The notes: generated by a model not told the origin, from the letters alone. A stretch of DNA of 64,000 bases from Acidobacteriota bacterium (GCA_021816455.1 JAKAXU010000006.1:1-64000), one strand, 5' to 3'; numbered from the stretch's first letter, positions 17,254-26,559 are shown. Program-made: numbers and translations.

Positions 17254-18425
17254 CAGAGCACCTCGGTGAGCACGCGGCCATGGCAGCGAGGTGTATCGAA
17301 GCCCATGAGCGTGCCGAGCGTGGGAACCAGATCGATGGACTGCACGGGACGGTCGATCATCGCTCCCTGGCGAACTCCCGGGCCGAGCGCCATTATCCAG
17401 GTGGTGCGCGAAAGCGCATCGCCGGTGCGATGATGCTGGAAGCCGTTGCCGCCGGAGTCGAAGTCGGAGTCGCGGCCAAAGTCCGGCAGGATGAACAGGG
17501 TGGTTTTTCCGGCGTATTCCGGCTCGGACTGAATCATCTGCCATATCTCGGCGCAGAGGCGGTCCGAACGCCGGATACCTTCGACATATAGCGAAAAGGC
17601 TCCCGAATGAGCGACATCCATATCGTGCAGCGTGATCCAGAGCAGACTGGGAGCAAGCTGGCGCATGAGCTGATGCGCGACATAGACGGACAGCTCGTCG
17701 GCGCTGCTGAGGCTGAGGGCGTGCTGCGTAAATTCACGGACAGAGAGCTTGAGAATGGTGTCGAGCTGGCTCAGCTCAAATTCTCCGCCGCGCAGATCCG
17801 GCGTGTAGTAGGGGTCTTCGTAGTTGTCGCGCAGAAGATGGGTAAATGCCGTCTGCTGATGCTGGGGCATGGCGGCGGCAAGCAGATGCTTGGGCAGAAT
17901 AACGCCCGCGCCAAGACCCGGTCCGAAACCATGCGCATCACTTTCGCCTATGCGATTGAAACCGTTGCTTGGCGCGACGACCCAGGCGTCGGTCGCGGGA
18001 CGGTGCAAGGCCTTGCGGTAGTACTCGAAGACGGTTGGGTTGGCTGGAGGCGTGGCGGCGAAGTTGTCAAAGGTCTCATACGCGCCGGTGGCCAGACTCG
18101 CCGTTGCGACGTAGTGACCGAGAATGCCCTGATTCACGACCCTGCTGTAAAACGCGGCCTGCGGCAAGAGAGTTTGTATCAGATGCGGAATGTTCTCCTG
18201 GCCGTCCGGAGCGAAGGTTTCTTCATCGCGTGCACCACCTCCGAAGGTGACAACGACGACTTTGTGTCCGCGCGGAAGTGCGGCAGCGCGCAGCGGCTGG
18301 AATCCGAGCAACGGCGCGCTTGCGCCGATCAGTCCGGCAGCACGAAGAAAATCACGGCGATTGAGCGCGACACGACGGGAGACCATACGGAAGCTGTCGG
18401 AATCGAATTGCGGAAGAGGGGTCAT
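17253..18425 (-). CDS. Tat-exported alkaline-phosphatase-superfamily protein
   Basis: 390 residues. The N-terminus has a twin-arginine signal, NRRDFLRAAGLIGAS (about 22-36). Behind it lies an alkaline phosphatase/sulfatase-type fold: KVVVVTFGGGARDEET for the first metal-binding strand, then LLWITLHDMDVAHSG, TTLFILPDFGRDSD and QHHRTGDALSR for the later ligands. It resembles DUF1501/phosphoglyceromutase-like exported hydrolases. The substrate cannot be read from sequence. The ATG at 18423-18425 overlaps the stop of the TPR gene (ATGA), and its own stop overlaps the next gene. Folded export by Tat fits a metalloenzyme loaded in the cytoplasm. Confidence 0.75.
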   Translation of the reverse strand: MTPLPQFDSDSFRMVSRRVALNRRDFLRAAGLIGASAPLLGFQPLRAAALPRGHKVVVVTFGGGARDEETFAPDGQENIPHLIQTLLPQAAFYSRVVNQGILGHYVATASLATGAYETFDNFAATPPANPTVFEYYRKALHRPATDAWVVAPSNGFNRIGESDAHGFGPGLGAGVILPKHLLAAAMPQHQQTAFTHLLRDNYEDPYYTPDLRGGEFELSQLDTILKLSVREFTQHALSLSSADELSVYVAHQLMRQLAPSLLWITLHDMDVAHSGAFSLYVEGIRRSDRLCAEIWQMIQSEPEYAGKTTLFILPDFGRDSDFDSGGNGFQHHRTGDALSRTTWIMALGPGVRQGAMIDRPVQSIDLVPTLGTLMGFDTPRCHGRVLTEVL

Positions 18426-19819
18426 TGCATCTTCACCAGAAATGTGGTGACCGAACGCAGGCGATTCTCCACCTCTGCGCGATCGGCCTTGCTGTATTTC
18501 AGTTCGAGCGCGATCTGCTCCTGCGCCTTCTGCTTGTCCCCGTTGTGATTGTAGGCAAGCGCGAGTCGATAGTGAGCTGTGGCGTAGTCCGGCTTCAACT
18601 GGATAGCCGTTTCCAGCCGAGGAATGCTTTCACTCCATTGCTTTTCCTGCTGGAGCAGCAGGCCCATGGCAAACTGCGCCTGCGGCATGCGTGGGTTGGC
18701 GCGCAGTGCATGTGCTAAAAGGCTGCGCGCAGTATCCAGCTGCTGCTGACTCTGCGGCTGATGAAGAATGCTGGTAGCTGCGTAGGTGGCGATGATTGCG
18801 TTTCCAGGGTGGCGCTCAGCAAAGGTAACCAGCGAGGCGCACTCCGGACGAATGCCCTCGGTGAGCACCGTGCAGTCGCGTCCCAACAGCTCGGCGTAGA
18901 GCGCATTGTCGGGAGACTTCTTCAGGAGAGCGGCAAAGACCGGGATTGCTTTGTCATAGTAACTTCCCCCGTAGTAGGCAACACCGAGTCCTACCTGCAT
19001 GCGAGTGCTCTTCGGAAAACGCTGCACACCAGCCTCGAACTCCTTGATCGCGGGGTCGAAGGTCCAGTGGCGCAAAAATTCAATCCCCAGCATGAAGACG
19101 TTGGACTCACTGGGATCGAGACGCGCTGCGTTGGCGTAATACTTCGCCGCATCCTCATACTTCCCAAGCGATTCATCCACGTCCCCATACAGCGACTGCG
19201 CTTCGGCAGAGTTCTCCAGTCCTGGCATCCGCGCCAGCAGCGGCTCCGCCTGGGCAGCATTGCCGGCCTGAAACTCCGCCAGGGCCGTGTTATAGAGCAG
19301 ACCAGAGTCTTCCGGATTCAGCTTCAGCGCGGCCTGAAAAGCTGGAACGGCCTTCTGGGGCTGGTGCAGCAGCATGTAAGCCTGAGCAAGAGCAGCTTGC
19401 GTGGAAGCGTTGGAAGGGTCGAGCCGGAGACTGGCTTCCAGCGCATGAACGGCCAAAGCGTTCTGATGGAGCTTCAGATACGCGGTTCCAAGATTGGCTT
19501 GCCCGACAGCCGAGCCAGGATCGTCCTGCGCAGCCTGCTGGAAAGAGAGCAAAGCGGATTTGAGGTCGCCCAGTTGCGCACAGGCCAGTCCCAGCGACTC
19601 ATCGACTGGGAAGTCATGAGGATGCCGGGCACGCAACCCAATCAGGATGCTGCGCGCTCTAGCGAAGCTGCCGGATTGCATCGCGGACATGGCCTGCTGA
19701 AAAAGACTGTCGTCGCTGGCTGCGGAAGGGGGCTGCGCCGCACACAAAAACGCGCCACATGCCAGAAAACCCAGCAAAAGAGCGGCTGAGCGGAGCAACG
19801 GAGTGATGGGAAGAGACAT
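18422..19819 (-). CDS. Exported tetratricopeptide-repeat protein
   Basis: 465 residues with a signal peptide (SAALLLGFLACGAFLCAAQ). About nine consecutive TPR units follow, recognisable from repeated A-x-x-x-L-x-P-x-x motifs such as GQANLGTAYLKLHQNALAVH, AALAQAYMLLHQPQKAVPAF and AHYRLALAYNHNGDKQKAQE. TPR solenoids bind protein partners, so a periplasmic scaffold for the neighbouring receptor or hydrolase is likely (inference). It begins 60 bases after the receptor gene, with a GC hairpin in the gap. Its stop overlaps the start of the Tat-exported enzyme. Confidence 0.88.
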   Translation of the reverse strand: MSLPITPLLRSAALLLGFLACGAFLCAAQPPSAASDDSLFQQAMSAMQSGSFARARSILIGLRARHPHDFPVDESLGLACAQLGDLKSALLSFQQAAQDDPGSAVGQANLGTAYLKLHQNALAVHALEASLRLDPSNASTQAALAQAYMLLHQPQKAVPAFQAALKLNPEDSGLLYNTALAEFQAGNAAQAEPLLARMPGLENSAEAQSLYGDVDESLGKYEDAAKYYANAARLDPSESNVFMLGIEFLRHWTFDPAIKEFEAGVQRFPKSTRMQVGLGVAYYGGSYYDKAIPVFAALLKKSPDNALYAELLGRDCTVLTEGIRPECASLVTFAERHPGNAIIATYAATSILHQPQSQQQLDTARSLLAHALRANPRMPQAQFAMGLLLQQEKQWSESIPRLETAIQLKPDYATAHYRLALAYNHNGDKQKAQEQIALELKYSKADRAEVENRLRSVTTFLVKMQ

Positions 19820-19841
19820 TCCTGTGTGGCTCCTACGATGC

Positions 19842-19861
19842 GGGGCGGCGCAAACCGCCCC
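19842..19861 (-). terminator. Intercistronic GC hairpin between receptor and TPR genes
   Basis: GGGGCGG (19842-19848) pairs with CCGCCCC (19855-19861) over a six-base loop, 17 bases after the receptor stop. There is no T run, so it is more likely a partial terminator or mRNA-stabilising hairpin that sets unequal expression of receptor and downstream genes. Confidence 0.45.
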
Positions 19862-19878
19862 ACACCGTGAAGTCTAAA

Positions 19879-22800
19879 TCAGAACTGATACTTCATCGCG
19901 AACTGGAAGAAGCGCGCGTCTGGAGTGAAGTTCTGGAAGAAGCGGGGAGATGTGATCTGGCCGCCGTTGGAGTTGATGTTTGTGACGCTCGGGATGCCGT
20001 ATGCCGGGGTGTTCAGCACATTGAAGATATCTGCGCGGAACTCCAGATACTGCGTCCGGAAGGTCGGGAACTGCTTGAAGATGGACATGTTGATCCGCTC
20101 GTAGCCGGGGCCGTAAATCTCGTTACGCTTGCCGCCTAGCAACTGGAGAACCTGGCTCTTCGCTGTCACCTGGGCCGGATACAGGTAGCCGGGCTGCGGC
20201 GTGGTGTAGCTGCCGTTATAAGGCCCGGGGCTGATCTCCGTGCCGGAGACCGGATTGGCAAAGGCGCAAGGGTTGTACCAGTTCTGCAACGTCTTCACCT
20301 TGGCCGGGCAGCTAACATTTGGGTTAGTCGGATTGGGCGTGCCACCCCCCTTGAAAGGATCCCCGACGAGAATCGCGCGCGTTCCTCCGCCGGACGGGCC
20401 GGTGTTGTTCGGATAGACGGTGAAGGGATTGCCCGTCTGCGCAAAGAACGTCAGGTTCGTGGACCATTCACCGACGAGCGCATTCAGCACGCCTCCATGA
20501 TTCATGAAGCTACGACCTTTCCCGAAGGGAAGATCGTAATAACCATTGAAGGTGAAGCGCTGACGAACATCAAAGGGCGAGTTGCTGTAGTCGTTCTCAA
20601 TCGGGAGCAGGTTGGTATTGCGATAGCCGCCGTCGCCAGTGCTGCCCAGCGGCGTCGGCGCATCGTCCAGCGAGTGCGCCCAAGTGTAGCTGGCAAGGAA
20701 GTTCAATCCGTTCGACATACGCTTCTGGAGCTTAGCCTGCATCGAGTTGTAGTTGCTTGCGCCCGCGTAATTGGTATAAGCCGTGCCGCCGAAGTCAGGG
20801 AACGGACGATAGATTTGAGAGTTGACCGAAGGATTGGTCAGTGCAAATGGATTGTTGGGGTCTGGGAAGACCTCGAGGTGACGCGATACGTCGCCGACAT
20901 AGGACAGCGTCATCGCCAGATTCGCGTTGAACTCGTGCTGGTACGAAAGGTTGTAGTCCTCCGTATACGGCGTCTGCGTGTTCTGGTCAGAGCCGCGCAG
21001 CGCAGGAGTTGAGATGAAGTTCGCCAGCCCGCCGGCCAACTGCGTCGTGAATCCATTCTCCAGCGAAATGCCGCCGTACGCTGGGTCACTGACGCTCGGG
21101 CAGTTGTTGGCGACACAGTTCGGTGCCGGGAAGGTATCCGTGAACTGGAAGGGATAGTTTTCACCCAGGTTCGGATAGTACCCCGTGCTTTCCAAGCCAC
21201 CATAGAAGATGCCGTATCCGCCACGGATCACATCGTTCTCATCCATCGCGTAGGAGAACCCGATTCGCGGAGCAAAATTGGTCATTTGCCCGTTGATCAG
21301 GGCTGGATTGTTGACGTACTGGAGCGTAATGTTATCTTTCGCCAGCAGGTTGGTAAACAGTGAGTTGATCGGGTAGTTCCGTTGCTGCGAGGGAATCTCA
21401 AAGACTGCCTGTCCGAAGCCGGGTCCAACGGCTCCCGTGATGTAGTAGCTCGCCTGATATCCACCCACGTCCTTGTACGGTTGATAGTAGTCGTAGCGCA
21501 GGCCCAGGTTCAGAGTGAATTTGTCGTTCACGCGCCAATCATCCTCGGCATAGCCAGAGCGGTACCAGTGCGCATCCCCGTTCTTGAACTCGTTGGAAAT
21601 TTGCGCAAAGTTGTTCTGATCGGCGAGGAAGTCGGCTACTCCATAACCGGTAAAGTTCTGATTCAGGTTGCTCGTGTACTGACCACTGAAGCTGTAAGTG
21701 CCGCGCGGAAACGGTGGCTGGAGGGTGGAGAAGCGGATGCTCTGGAAGTCCACGCCCATGCGCAGCGTATGGTTGCCGATCACCTTCGTCACGTTGTCCA
21801 GAACCTGGAAGACGTTCTCATGTTCGTCCGTAACATAAAATGTCGTACTGCCAAAGCTGGAGACGCCTCCAATCGAGACGTTCGGCAAGCCGCCATTCTG
21901 CGGAAAATCCGGACCATACGGAATGCCGCCCAGACCCAGAGTTGCGGCGATATCGGTATTCGCGTTGGGCTGCACATATCCATCATGGAGATAGTTATAG
22001 CCAAAGCGGAACTCGTTGGAGAGCGTCGGCGTAAACACATGCGTCTCGCTCAACACAAAATTTTCACCCAGGTTAATGATGTTTCCATCATTGCCAAAGC
22101 TGCCGCCATCCAGAATCGGGCCTAATGGCGGAAGATAGTTACCCGGCTCGTGATAATAGCTGAAACGCGCAAACATCTGGTCGCTGTTCGTCGCGTTGTA
22201 ATCCATGCGGGTATCCCACTGGAAGGTGTTATCCGAGTCGTTCGTGTTGACGATGTAGTTGTTATACGTCTTGCCGCCGTTGGCGTTTGGCATCGGATAC
22301 AGGTTCAGGAGATTCTGTGCAACCTTGCTGATCTGATTCGAGCAGAAGACGTTTTGCTGGCCGTTGCACTGAAGCAGCGTGCCGTTTTCCTGGTTGGGCT
22401 GGTAGAGATAGATCGGCTGCGCTGATCCGGTGAGCGAGGTGCTCAACAACTCACTGAAATTGCCCTGACGCATCAGAGCCGTAGGCACCGTCATCGTCTG
22501 TGTGTTGCCAAAGATGATACGGTTGGCCTGTGTATCCCCAAAGAAGAAGAGCTTGTTCTTGAGGATCGGGAAACCAAGTGTCGCGCCGAATTGATTTTCG
22601 TGATAATTGGGAATCGTGAGCGCGTTGAAGTTCTTGGAGTCCAACACGGTGTTGCGGAAGTACTCCCACAGGTCGCCGTGTATCTCATTCGTGCCAGACT
22701 TGATCGTCGCGTTCACCACGGCTCCGGCGGAGTGACCAAACTCGGCACTGTAGTCGCCTGTCTGCACCTTGAACTCTGAAAGGGCATCCGGCGGCGGCTG

Positions 22801-23439
22801 CACCACATAGCTCGCTCCGTTCGCGAAGTCCACCACGTTCACGTTGTTGTCCACGCCGTCCAGGATGAAGTTGTTCTGCTCCGCACGCTGCCCGTTGGCC
22901 TCGAAGTCGCCCTTGCCGCCACCGCGTGAACCCTCTGCCGGTGCCGTGCCCGTCGAGAGTTGCGCAATGTAGACCCAGTTGCGACCATTCAACGGGACAT
23001 GGTTGATGGTCTGCGCCGTCATCACCTGACCGACCGACCCGCTCTGCGTCTGAAGCAGCGGCGGCGCCGTGGTGACGGTTACCGTTTCGGTGACTTGGCC
23101 AGGCTTGAGAACGAGATTGACGCTCAGCCGCTCCTGCACCTGAATCGTCACATTCTCCTGCTTGGTGGTCTCAAAGCTGGGAGCACTGGCCGTGACGGTA
23201 TACGAGCCAATGCGGATCGGCGAGAACGTATAAATGCCCGCCGAGTCGCTTGTCCGTTTGCTGACGAAACCAGTGCCGTTGTCGGTGAGCGTGACCGTTG
23301 CTCCGGGGATAATGGCACCGGACGTGTCGGTGACGACACCTGTCAGAGCGCCAGAGTCCTGTTGCGCCCAGGAAGCAAGTGGAAGGAGAAGGAGTGCGAT
23401 CAGAACTAACGATGCGCACACCTGGCGGGGAGAGTCCAT
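19879..23439 (-). CDS. Oar-like TonB-dependent receptor
   Basis: 1186 residues from ATG 23437-23439, with GGAGGT four bases upstream. A signal peptide (LIALLLLPLASWAQ) is followed by a carboxypeptidase-regulatory-like domain (ALTGVVTDTSGAIIPGATVT, about 30-115), then a TonB plug region (PLNGRNWVYIAQLSTG; IKSGTNEIHGDLWEYFRN) and a long outer-membrane beta-barrel ending in KYQF with the typical terminal Phe. Receptors of this Oar type are abundant in acidobacteria and take up large substrates, often glycans. The first gene of a four-gene operon with the TPR, Tat-exported and unknown proteins. Two LacI-like motifs upstream suggest sugar-responsive control. The substrate is unknown. Confidence 0.92.
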   Translation of the reverse strand: MDSPRQVCASLVLIALLLLPLASWAQQDSGALTGVVTDTSGAIIPGATVTLTDNGTGFVSKRTSDSAGIYTFSPIRIGSYTVTASAPSFETTKQENVTIQVQERLSVNLVLKPGQVTETVTVTTAPPLLQTQSGSVGQVMTAQTINHVPLNGRNWVYIAQLSTGTAPAEGSRGGGKGDFEANGQRAEQNNFILDGVDNNVNVVDFANGASYVVQPPPDALSEFKVQTGDYSAEFGHSAGAVVNATIKSGTNEIHGDLWEYFRNTVLDSKNFNALTIPNYHENQFGATLGFPILKNKLFFFGDTQANRIIFGNTQTMTVPTALMRQGNFSELLSTSLTGSAQPIYLYQPNQENGTLLQCNGQQNVFCSNQISKVAQNLLNLYPMPNANGGKTYNNYIVNTNDSDNTFQWDTRMDYNATNSDQMFARFSYYHEPGNYLPPLGPILDGGSFGNDGNIINLGENFVLSETHVFTPTLSNEFRFGYNYLHDGYVQPNANTDIAATLGLGGIPYGPDFPQNGGLPNVSIGGVSSFGSTTFYVTDEHENVFQVLDNVTKVIGNHTLRMGVDFQSIRFSTLQPPFPRGTYSFSGQYTSNLNQNFTGYGVADFLADQNNFAQISNEFKNGDAHWYRSGYAEDDWRVNDKFTLNLGLRYDYYQPYKDVGGYQASYYITGAVGPGFGQAVFEIPSQQRNYPINSLFTNLLAKDNITLQYVNNPALINGQMTNFAPRIGFSYAMDENDVIRGGYGIFYGGLESTGYYPNLGENYPFQFTDTFPAPNCVANNCPSVSDPAYGGISLENGFTTQLAGGLANFISTPALRGSDQNTQTPYTEDYNLSYQHEFNANLAMTLSYVGDVSRHLEVFPDPNNPFALTNPSVNSQIYRPFPDFGGTAYTNYAGASNYNSMQAKLQKRMSNGLNFLASYTWAHSLDDAPTPLGSTGDGGYRNTNLLPIENDYSNSPFDVRQRFTFNGYYDLPFGKGRSFMNHGGVLNALVGEWSTNLTFFAQTGNPFTVYPNNTGPSGGGTRAILVGDPFKGGGTPNPTNPNVSCPAKVKTLQNWYNPCAFANPVSGTEISPGPYNGSYTTPQPGYLYPAQVTAKSQVLQLLGGKRNEIYGPGYERINMSIFKQFPTFRTQYLEFRADIFNVLNTPAYGIPSVTNINSNGGQITSPRFFQNFTPDARFFQFAMKYQF

Positions 23440-23452
23440 GGATACCTCCAGA

Positions 23453-23464
23453 AAAACGTTTACA
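23453..23464. promoter_or_regulatory. LacI-type operator-like motif, receptor-proximal
   Basis: AAAACGTTTACA (reverse complement TGTAAACGTTTT) lies just upstream of the receptor ribosome-binding site, where a bound repressor would block transcription. It differs from the motif at 14260-14271 at one position. Confidence 0.5.
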
Positions 23465-23529
23465 CTCTTGCGGCTAACAATCACTGCCAGCGGTAGCATG
23501 GAATGGCGTCTGTACCGACGCTTTCCATG

Positions 23530-23541
23530 AATGCGTTTACA
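23530..23541. promoter_or_regulatory. LacI-type operator-like motif, distal
   Basis: AATGCGTTTACA (reverse complement TGTAAACGCATT) lies 77 bases from the proximal motif in the same orientation. Paired sites at this spacing are consistent with looping by a tetrameric or paired LacI-family regulator (inference). Confidence 0.45.
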
Positions 23542-23800
23542 TTTGCCTGTCTCTTCGTTCCGGAAACTATGCCTGAACAACGGGCCAGTCATATGTACAA
23601 AAACGGCGTAATCGTTGTCAAGAGTATTTTGGGGGATAAAGGAAGATATTTTTTCAGGCAGATTCGCGATCTCCGTAGGGAGGAAACTTCCTATTCCGCT
23701 AATTCGATTTACTCTGAATCCAACGAACCGACGGGCAGACTTTCTGTCCCCAACGATTTGACTTTCCTGGGGGAGATTTTTCACTCTGTTGGCTGACCGA

Positions 23801-24727
23801 ATGCCGAAATCCGACTCCATTTCCAGCCGTTTCCTCAAGGCGCAGCCCGCGTCTTCCACGACGCCTTCCCTCACCCGCCGGAAGCTGATGCATGCCGGAG
23901 CAGCGACGATTGGCATGACGCTTACCGGATCGACTTCCGGCAGCACGGAATCCATTCGCGCAATGCGCAGTAGCCGCATCCGTCAGTCCGCCTGCCGTTG
24001 GTGCTACGCAAAGATTCCACTCGATGAGCTGTGCGCGGCTGGAGCGGCCATGGGGTTGGCCGGGATCGACCTGCTCCAACCCGAAGAGTATGCCATTCCG
24101 CAACGCTACGGCCTGGTATGCACGATGGGATACGCCGACGCGGGCGAGATTTCGCGCGGGCTGAACCGCGTGGAAAACCATGCCGAGATTGAAGCCGGCC
24201 TGCGAAAGAATCTTCCGCTGGCCCGACGCGCCGGAGTGAAGCGCGTGATTACTTTCTCCGGCAACCGCGACGGCCTATCCGACGAGGAAGGCAAGCGGAA
24301 CACAATTGCGGGGCTGAAGCGGCTGAAGCCAATGATCGAAGACTCTGGCGTTATGCTCTGTATGGAGTTGCTGAACAGCAAAGTAAACCATCCCGGCTAC
24401 ATGGCCGACCGCACGGCGTGGGGCGTAGAGGTGATGCAGCAGGTGGATTCGCCACTCATCCAATTGCTCTACGATATTTATCACATGCAGATCATGGAGG
24501 GGGATTTGATTGCGACGATCCAGGAAAACATCTCCTGGATCGGTCATTTTCACACCGGTGGAGTCCCGGGACGGCACGAGTTGAACGATCACCAGGAAGT
24601 CCAGTGGGATGGCGTAATGCGCGCCATCGCAGCTACTCCATTCGAAGGGTATGTGGCGCATGAGTTTCTGCCTCTCGGGGATCCGCTCGTGAGCCTGGAA
24701 CAGGCGGTACATCTGTGCGCGGTGTGA
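23801..24727 (+). CDS. Exported hydroxypyruvate-isomerase-like TIM-barrel protein
   Basis: 308 residues from ATG 23801; a TTG at 23789 closer to GGGGGAG is an alternative start. The N-terminus has a twin-arginine-like signal, TRRKLMHAGAATIG. The body is an AP-endonuclease-2/xylose-isomerase type TIM barrel: KIPLDELCAAGAAMGLAGID, VMLCMELLNSK with the metal-binding Glu, LLYDIYHMQ with the Asp, HFHTGG, and VAHEFLP with the C-terminal Glu. This pattern fits hydroxypyruvate isomerase and related sugar isomerases or epimerases. The export signal would place it outside the cytoplasm, unusual for a sugar isomerase but common for such proteins in acidobacteria. It precedes a Tat-exported CRTAC1 gene by 52 bases. 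Confidence 0.8.
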   Translation: MPKSDSISSRFLKAQPASSTTPSLTRRKLMHAGAATIGMTLTGSTSGSTESIRAMRSSRIRQSACRWCYAKIPLDELCAAGAAMGLAGIDLLQPEEYAIPQRYGLVCTMGYADAGEISRGLNRVENHAEIEAGLRKNLPLARRAGVKRVITFSGNRDGLSDEEGKRNTIAGLKRLKPMIEDSGVMLCMELLNSKVNHPGYMADRTAWGVEVMQQVDSPLIQLLYDIYHMQIMEGDLIATIQENISWIGHFHTGGVPGRHELNDHQEVQWDGVMRAIAATPFEGYVAHEFLPLGDPLVSLEQAVHLCAV

Positions 24728-24779
24728 GCATGAATGCGACGCGGCAGTTCGAGTTGAATCATGAGAGGGATGGCGGGAG

Positions 24780-26531
24780 ATGCAGCGTCGAAAGTTTTTG
24801 AAGTCCACGGCAGCACTCGGCGGCCTGGTGTCTCTGCCATCAGGATGGAGAGCGATTGCCGAAGGTATTGCGGAGCAGAACGCGTCCGCAACCCCTGCCG
24901 CGACTCCATCTCCGGCCGCAACGGCCAGCCTGCCGGGGAAGTTCGTAGATGTAACCGGTGCGCGCGGAGTCTCCTTCGTCGGCAAGGCTTCGCACACCGC
25001 ACAGAAATATCTGCTGGAGACGATGGGCTCCGGCGTGGCGCTTTTCGATTACGACAACGACGGCAGACTCGATCTTTTTTTCGTCAACGGAGCGCCGCTT
25101 ACGGACCCAACGAAGCCGGGCACCATTCCAAAGAAAACCGGACCGGAGTATTGGAATCGCCTGTATCACCAGCGCTCCGACGGAAGCTTTGAAGACGTGA
25201 CGGAAAAGTCGGGCCTGCAGGGAATTGGCTATGACATGGGCGTAGCCGTGGGAGACTATGACAACGATGGCTTTCAGGATCTCTATGTCACTGGATACGG
25301 TGGAAACCGGCTCTATCACAACAACGGAGACGGAACGTTTACCGACGTGACGGAAGCCAGCGGAACCGGCGGCAGTGGTTGGAGCACGAGTGCAATCTGG
25401 GTGGATCTGGATAATGATGGCCTGCTGGACTTGGTGGTGTTGCGCTATATGCGTTGGGATTTTCCCGATATCTGGTGTGGCGAACACCGCGATGGCTATC
25501 GCAGCTACTGTCACCCGGATCTGTTTCCCACAGTCGCTCCACTCGTGTATCACAACGAAGGCAACGGGCGTTTCACAGAGGTCGCAGCAAAGATCGGACT
25601 GGCGCAGCCGGGCAAAGGTCTGGGCATCTCCGCGGCCGACTATGACGGCGATGGACACATTGATCTCTTTGTCGCCAACGACTCGATGACGGAATTCCTC
25701 TATCACAACAAGGGGAATGGAACCTTCGAAGACGTGGGACTGCTGGCAGAGATTGCCGTCGATGGCATGGGAAACACCTACGCCGGAATGGGAACGGACT
25801 TTCAGGACTATAACAACGACGGGCGACCGGATCTGATTGTGACCAACCTGGCCAATCAGAAGTACGCACTCTACCAGAACAATGGCGACGGCACGTTCAC
25901 CTATGCCAGTTATCTCTCCGGCGTGGGCGGAGCTACACTGTTGCACTCGGGTTGGGGCGTGCGATTTCTGGACTATGACAACGACGGATGGAAAGACATT
26001 CTGGTTACCCAGGGCCACGTCATCGACAACATCAAACTGGCGTTTCCCGAACTGCACTATCGCGAATCGATGATGCTGCTGCGCAATCTTGGAAACGGCA
26101 AATTCGAGGACGTTTCCAGGGATTCCGGCGATGCGTTTCATCAGCTTTGGGTGGGGCGCGGGCTTGCGCGCGGCGACTTCGACAACGATGGCCGACTCGA
26201 TGTGGTCGTGACGACGAACGATGGCCCGGCGTATCTGTTGCGCAATGAAACGGAGACCACAAACCACTGGATTACGCTCTATCTGGTGGGACGCAAGAGC
26301 AATCGCGACGCGATTGGGGCAGTGATTCAACTGACCACCGCTGCGGGTTCGCAATGGTGGACGGTGTCGACGGCGGGCAGTTATTGCTCCTCCAGCGACA
26401 AACGCGCGCACTTTGGTCTGGGCCAGGAGACGGAAGCACGGACGATTGCGATTCGCTGGCCAAGCGGAATCCATCAAACGCTGAACAACGTGAAAGGCGA
26501 CCGCGAGGTACGCATCGAGGAACCAGTGTAA
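24780..26531 (+). CDS. Tat-exported CRTAC1-family protein (FG-GAP/VCBS + ASPIC/UnbV)
   Basis: 583 residues. The N-terminus MQRRKFLKSTAALGG is a twin-arginine signal. Repeated Ca-binding FG-GAP/VCBS blades follow, each marked by YDNDGxxDL (VALFDYDNDGRLDLFFVNG, VGDYDNDGFQDLYVTG, LDYDNDGWKDILVTQG), making a beta-propeller. The C-terminus is an ASPIC/UnbV domain (DAIGAVIQLTTAAGSQW; HFGLGQETEARTIAIRWPSG). These proteins are thought to be extracellular calcium-dependent binding modules; the ligand is unknown. GGCGGGAG precedes the ATG. Probably cotranscribed with the isomerase-like gene upstream. The last codons and stop are tandemly repeated in DNA. It is a distant paralogue of the two genes at 33-37 kb. 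Confidence 0.9.
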   Translation: MQRRKFLKSTAALGGLVSLPSGWRAIAEGIAEQNASATPAATPSPAATASLPGKFVDVTGARGVSFVGKASHTAQKYLLETMGSGVALFDYDNDGRLDLFFVNGAPLTDPTKPGTIPKKTGPEYWNRLYHQRSDGSFEDVTEKSGLQGIGYDMGVAVGDYDNDGFQDLYVTGYGGNRLYHNNGDGTFTDVTEASGTGGSGWSTSAIWVDLDNDGLLDLVVLRYMRWDFPDIWCGEHRDGYRSYCHPDLFPTVAPLVYHNEGNGRFTEVAAKIGLAQPGKGLGISAADYDGDGHIDLFVANDSMTEFLYHNKGNGTFEDVGLLAEIAVDGMGNTYAGMGTDFQDYNNDGRPDLIVTNLANQKYALYQNNGDGTFTYASYLSGVGGATLLHSGWGVRFLDYDNDGWKDILVTQGHVIDNIKLAFPELHYRESMMLLRNLGNGKFEDVSRDSGDAFHQLWVGRGLARGDFDNDGRLDVVVTTNDGPAYLLRNETETTNHWITLYLVGRKSNRDAIGAVIQLTTAAGSQWWTVSTAGSYCSSSDKRAHFGLGQETEARTIAIRWPSGIHQTLNNVKGDREVRIEEPV

Positions 26532-26559
26532 GGGAACCGGTGTAAGGAAACCGGTGTAA
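26517..26559 (+). repeat. Three tandem copies of a 14-15-bp unit over a stop codon
   Basis: GAGGAACCAGTGTAA, GGGAACCGGTGTAA and GGAAACCGGTGTAA follow each other directly. Each contains TAA, and the first TAA is the stop of the CRTAC1 gene. Likely a replication-slippage duplication of the gene end. Confidence 0.75.

Larger units (their letters stand above)
23440..23800. other. Divergent intergenic region between receptor and isomerase genes
   Basis: About 360 bases without a gene between two divergent genes. It contains the receptor ribosome site (23443-23449) and two LacI-like motifs. The rest (about 23580-23720) is AT-richer than the surroundings, with runs such as gggggataaaggaagatatt, and probably holds both promoters. 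No RNA gene was recognised. Confidence 0.5.
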
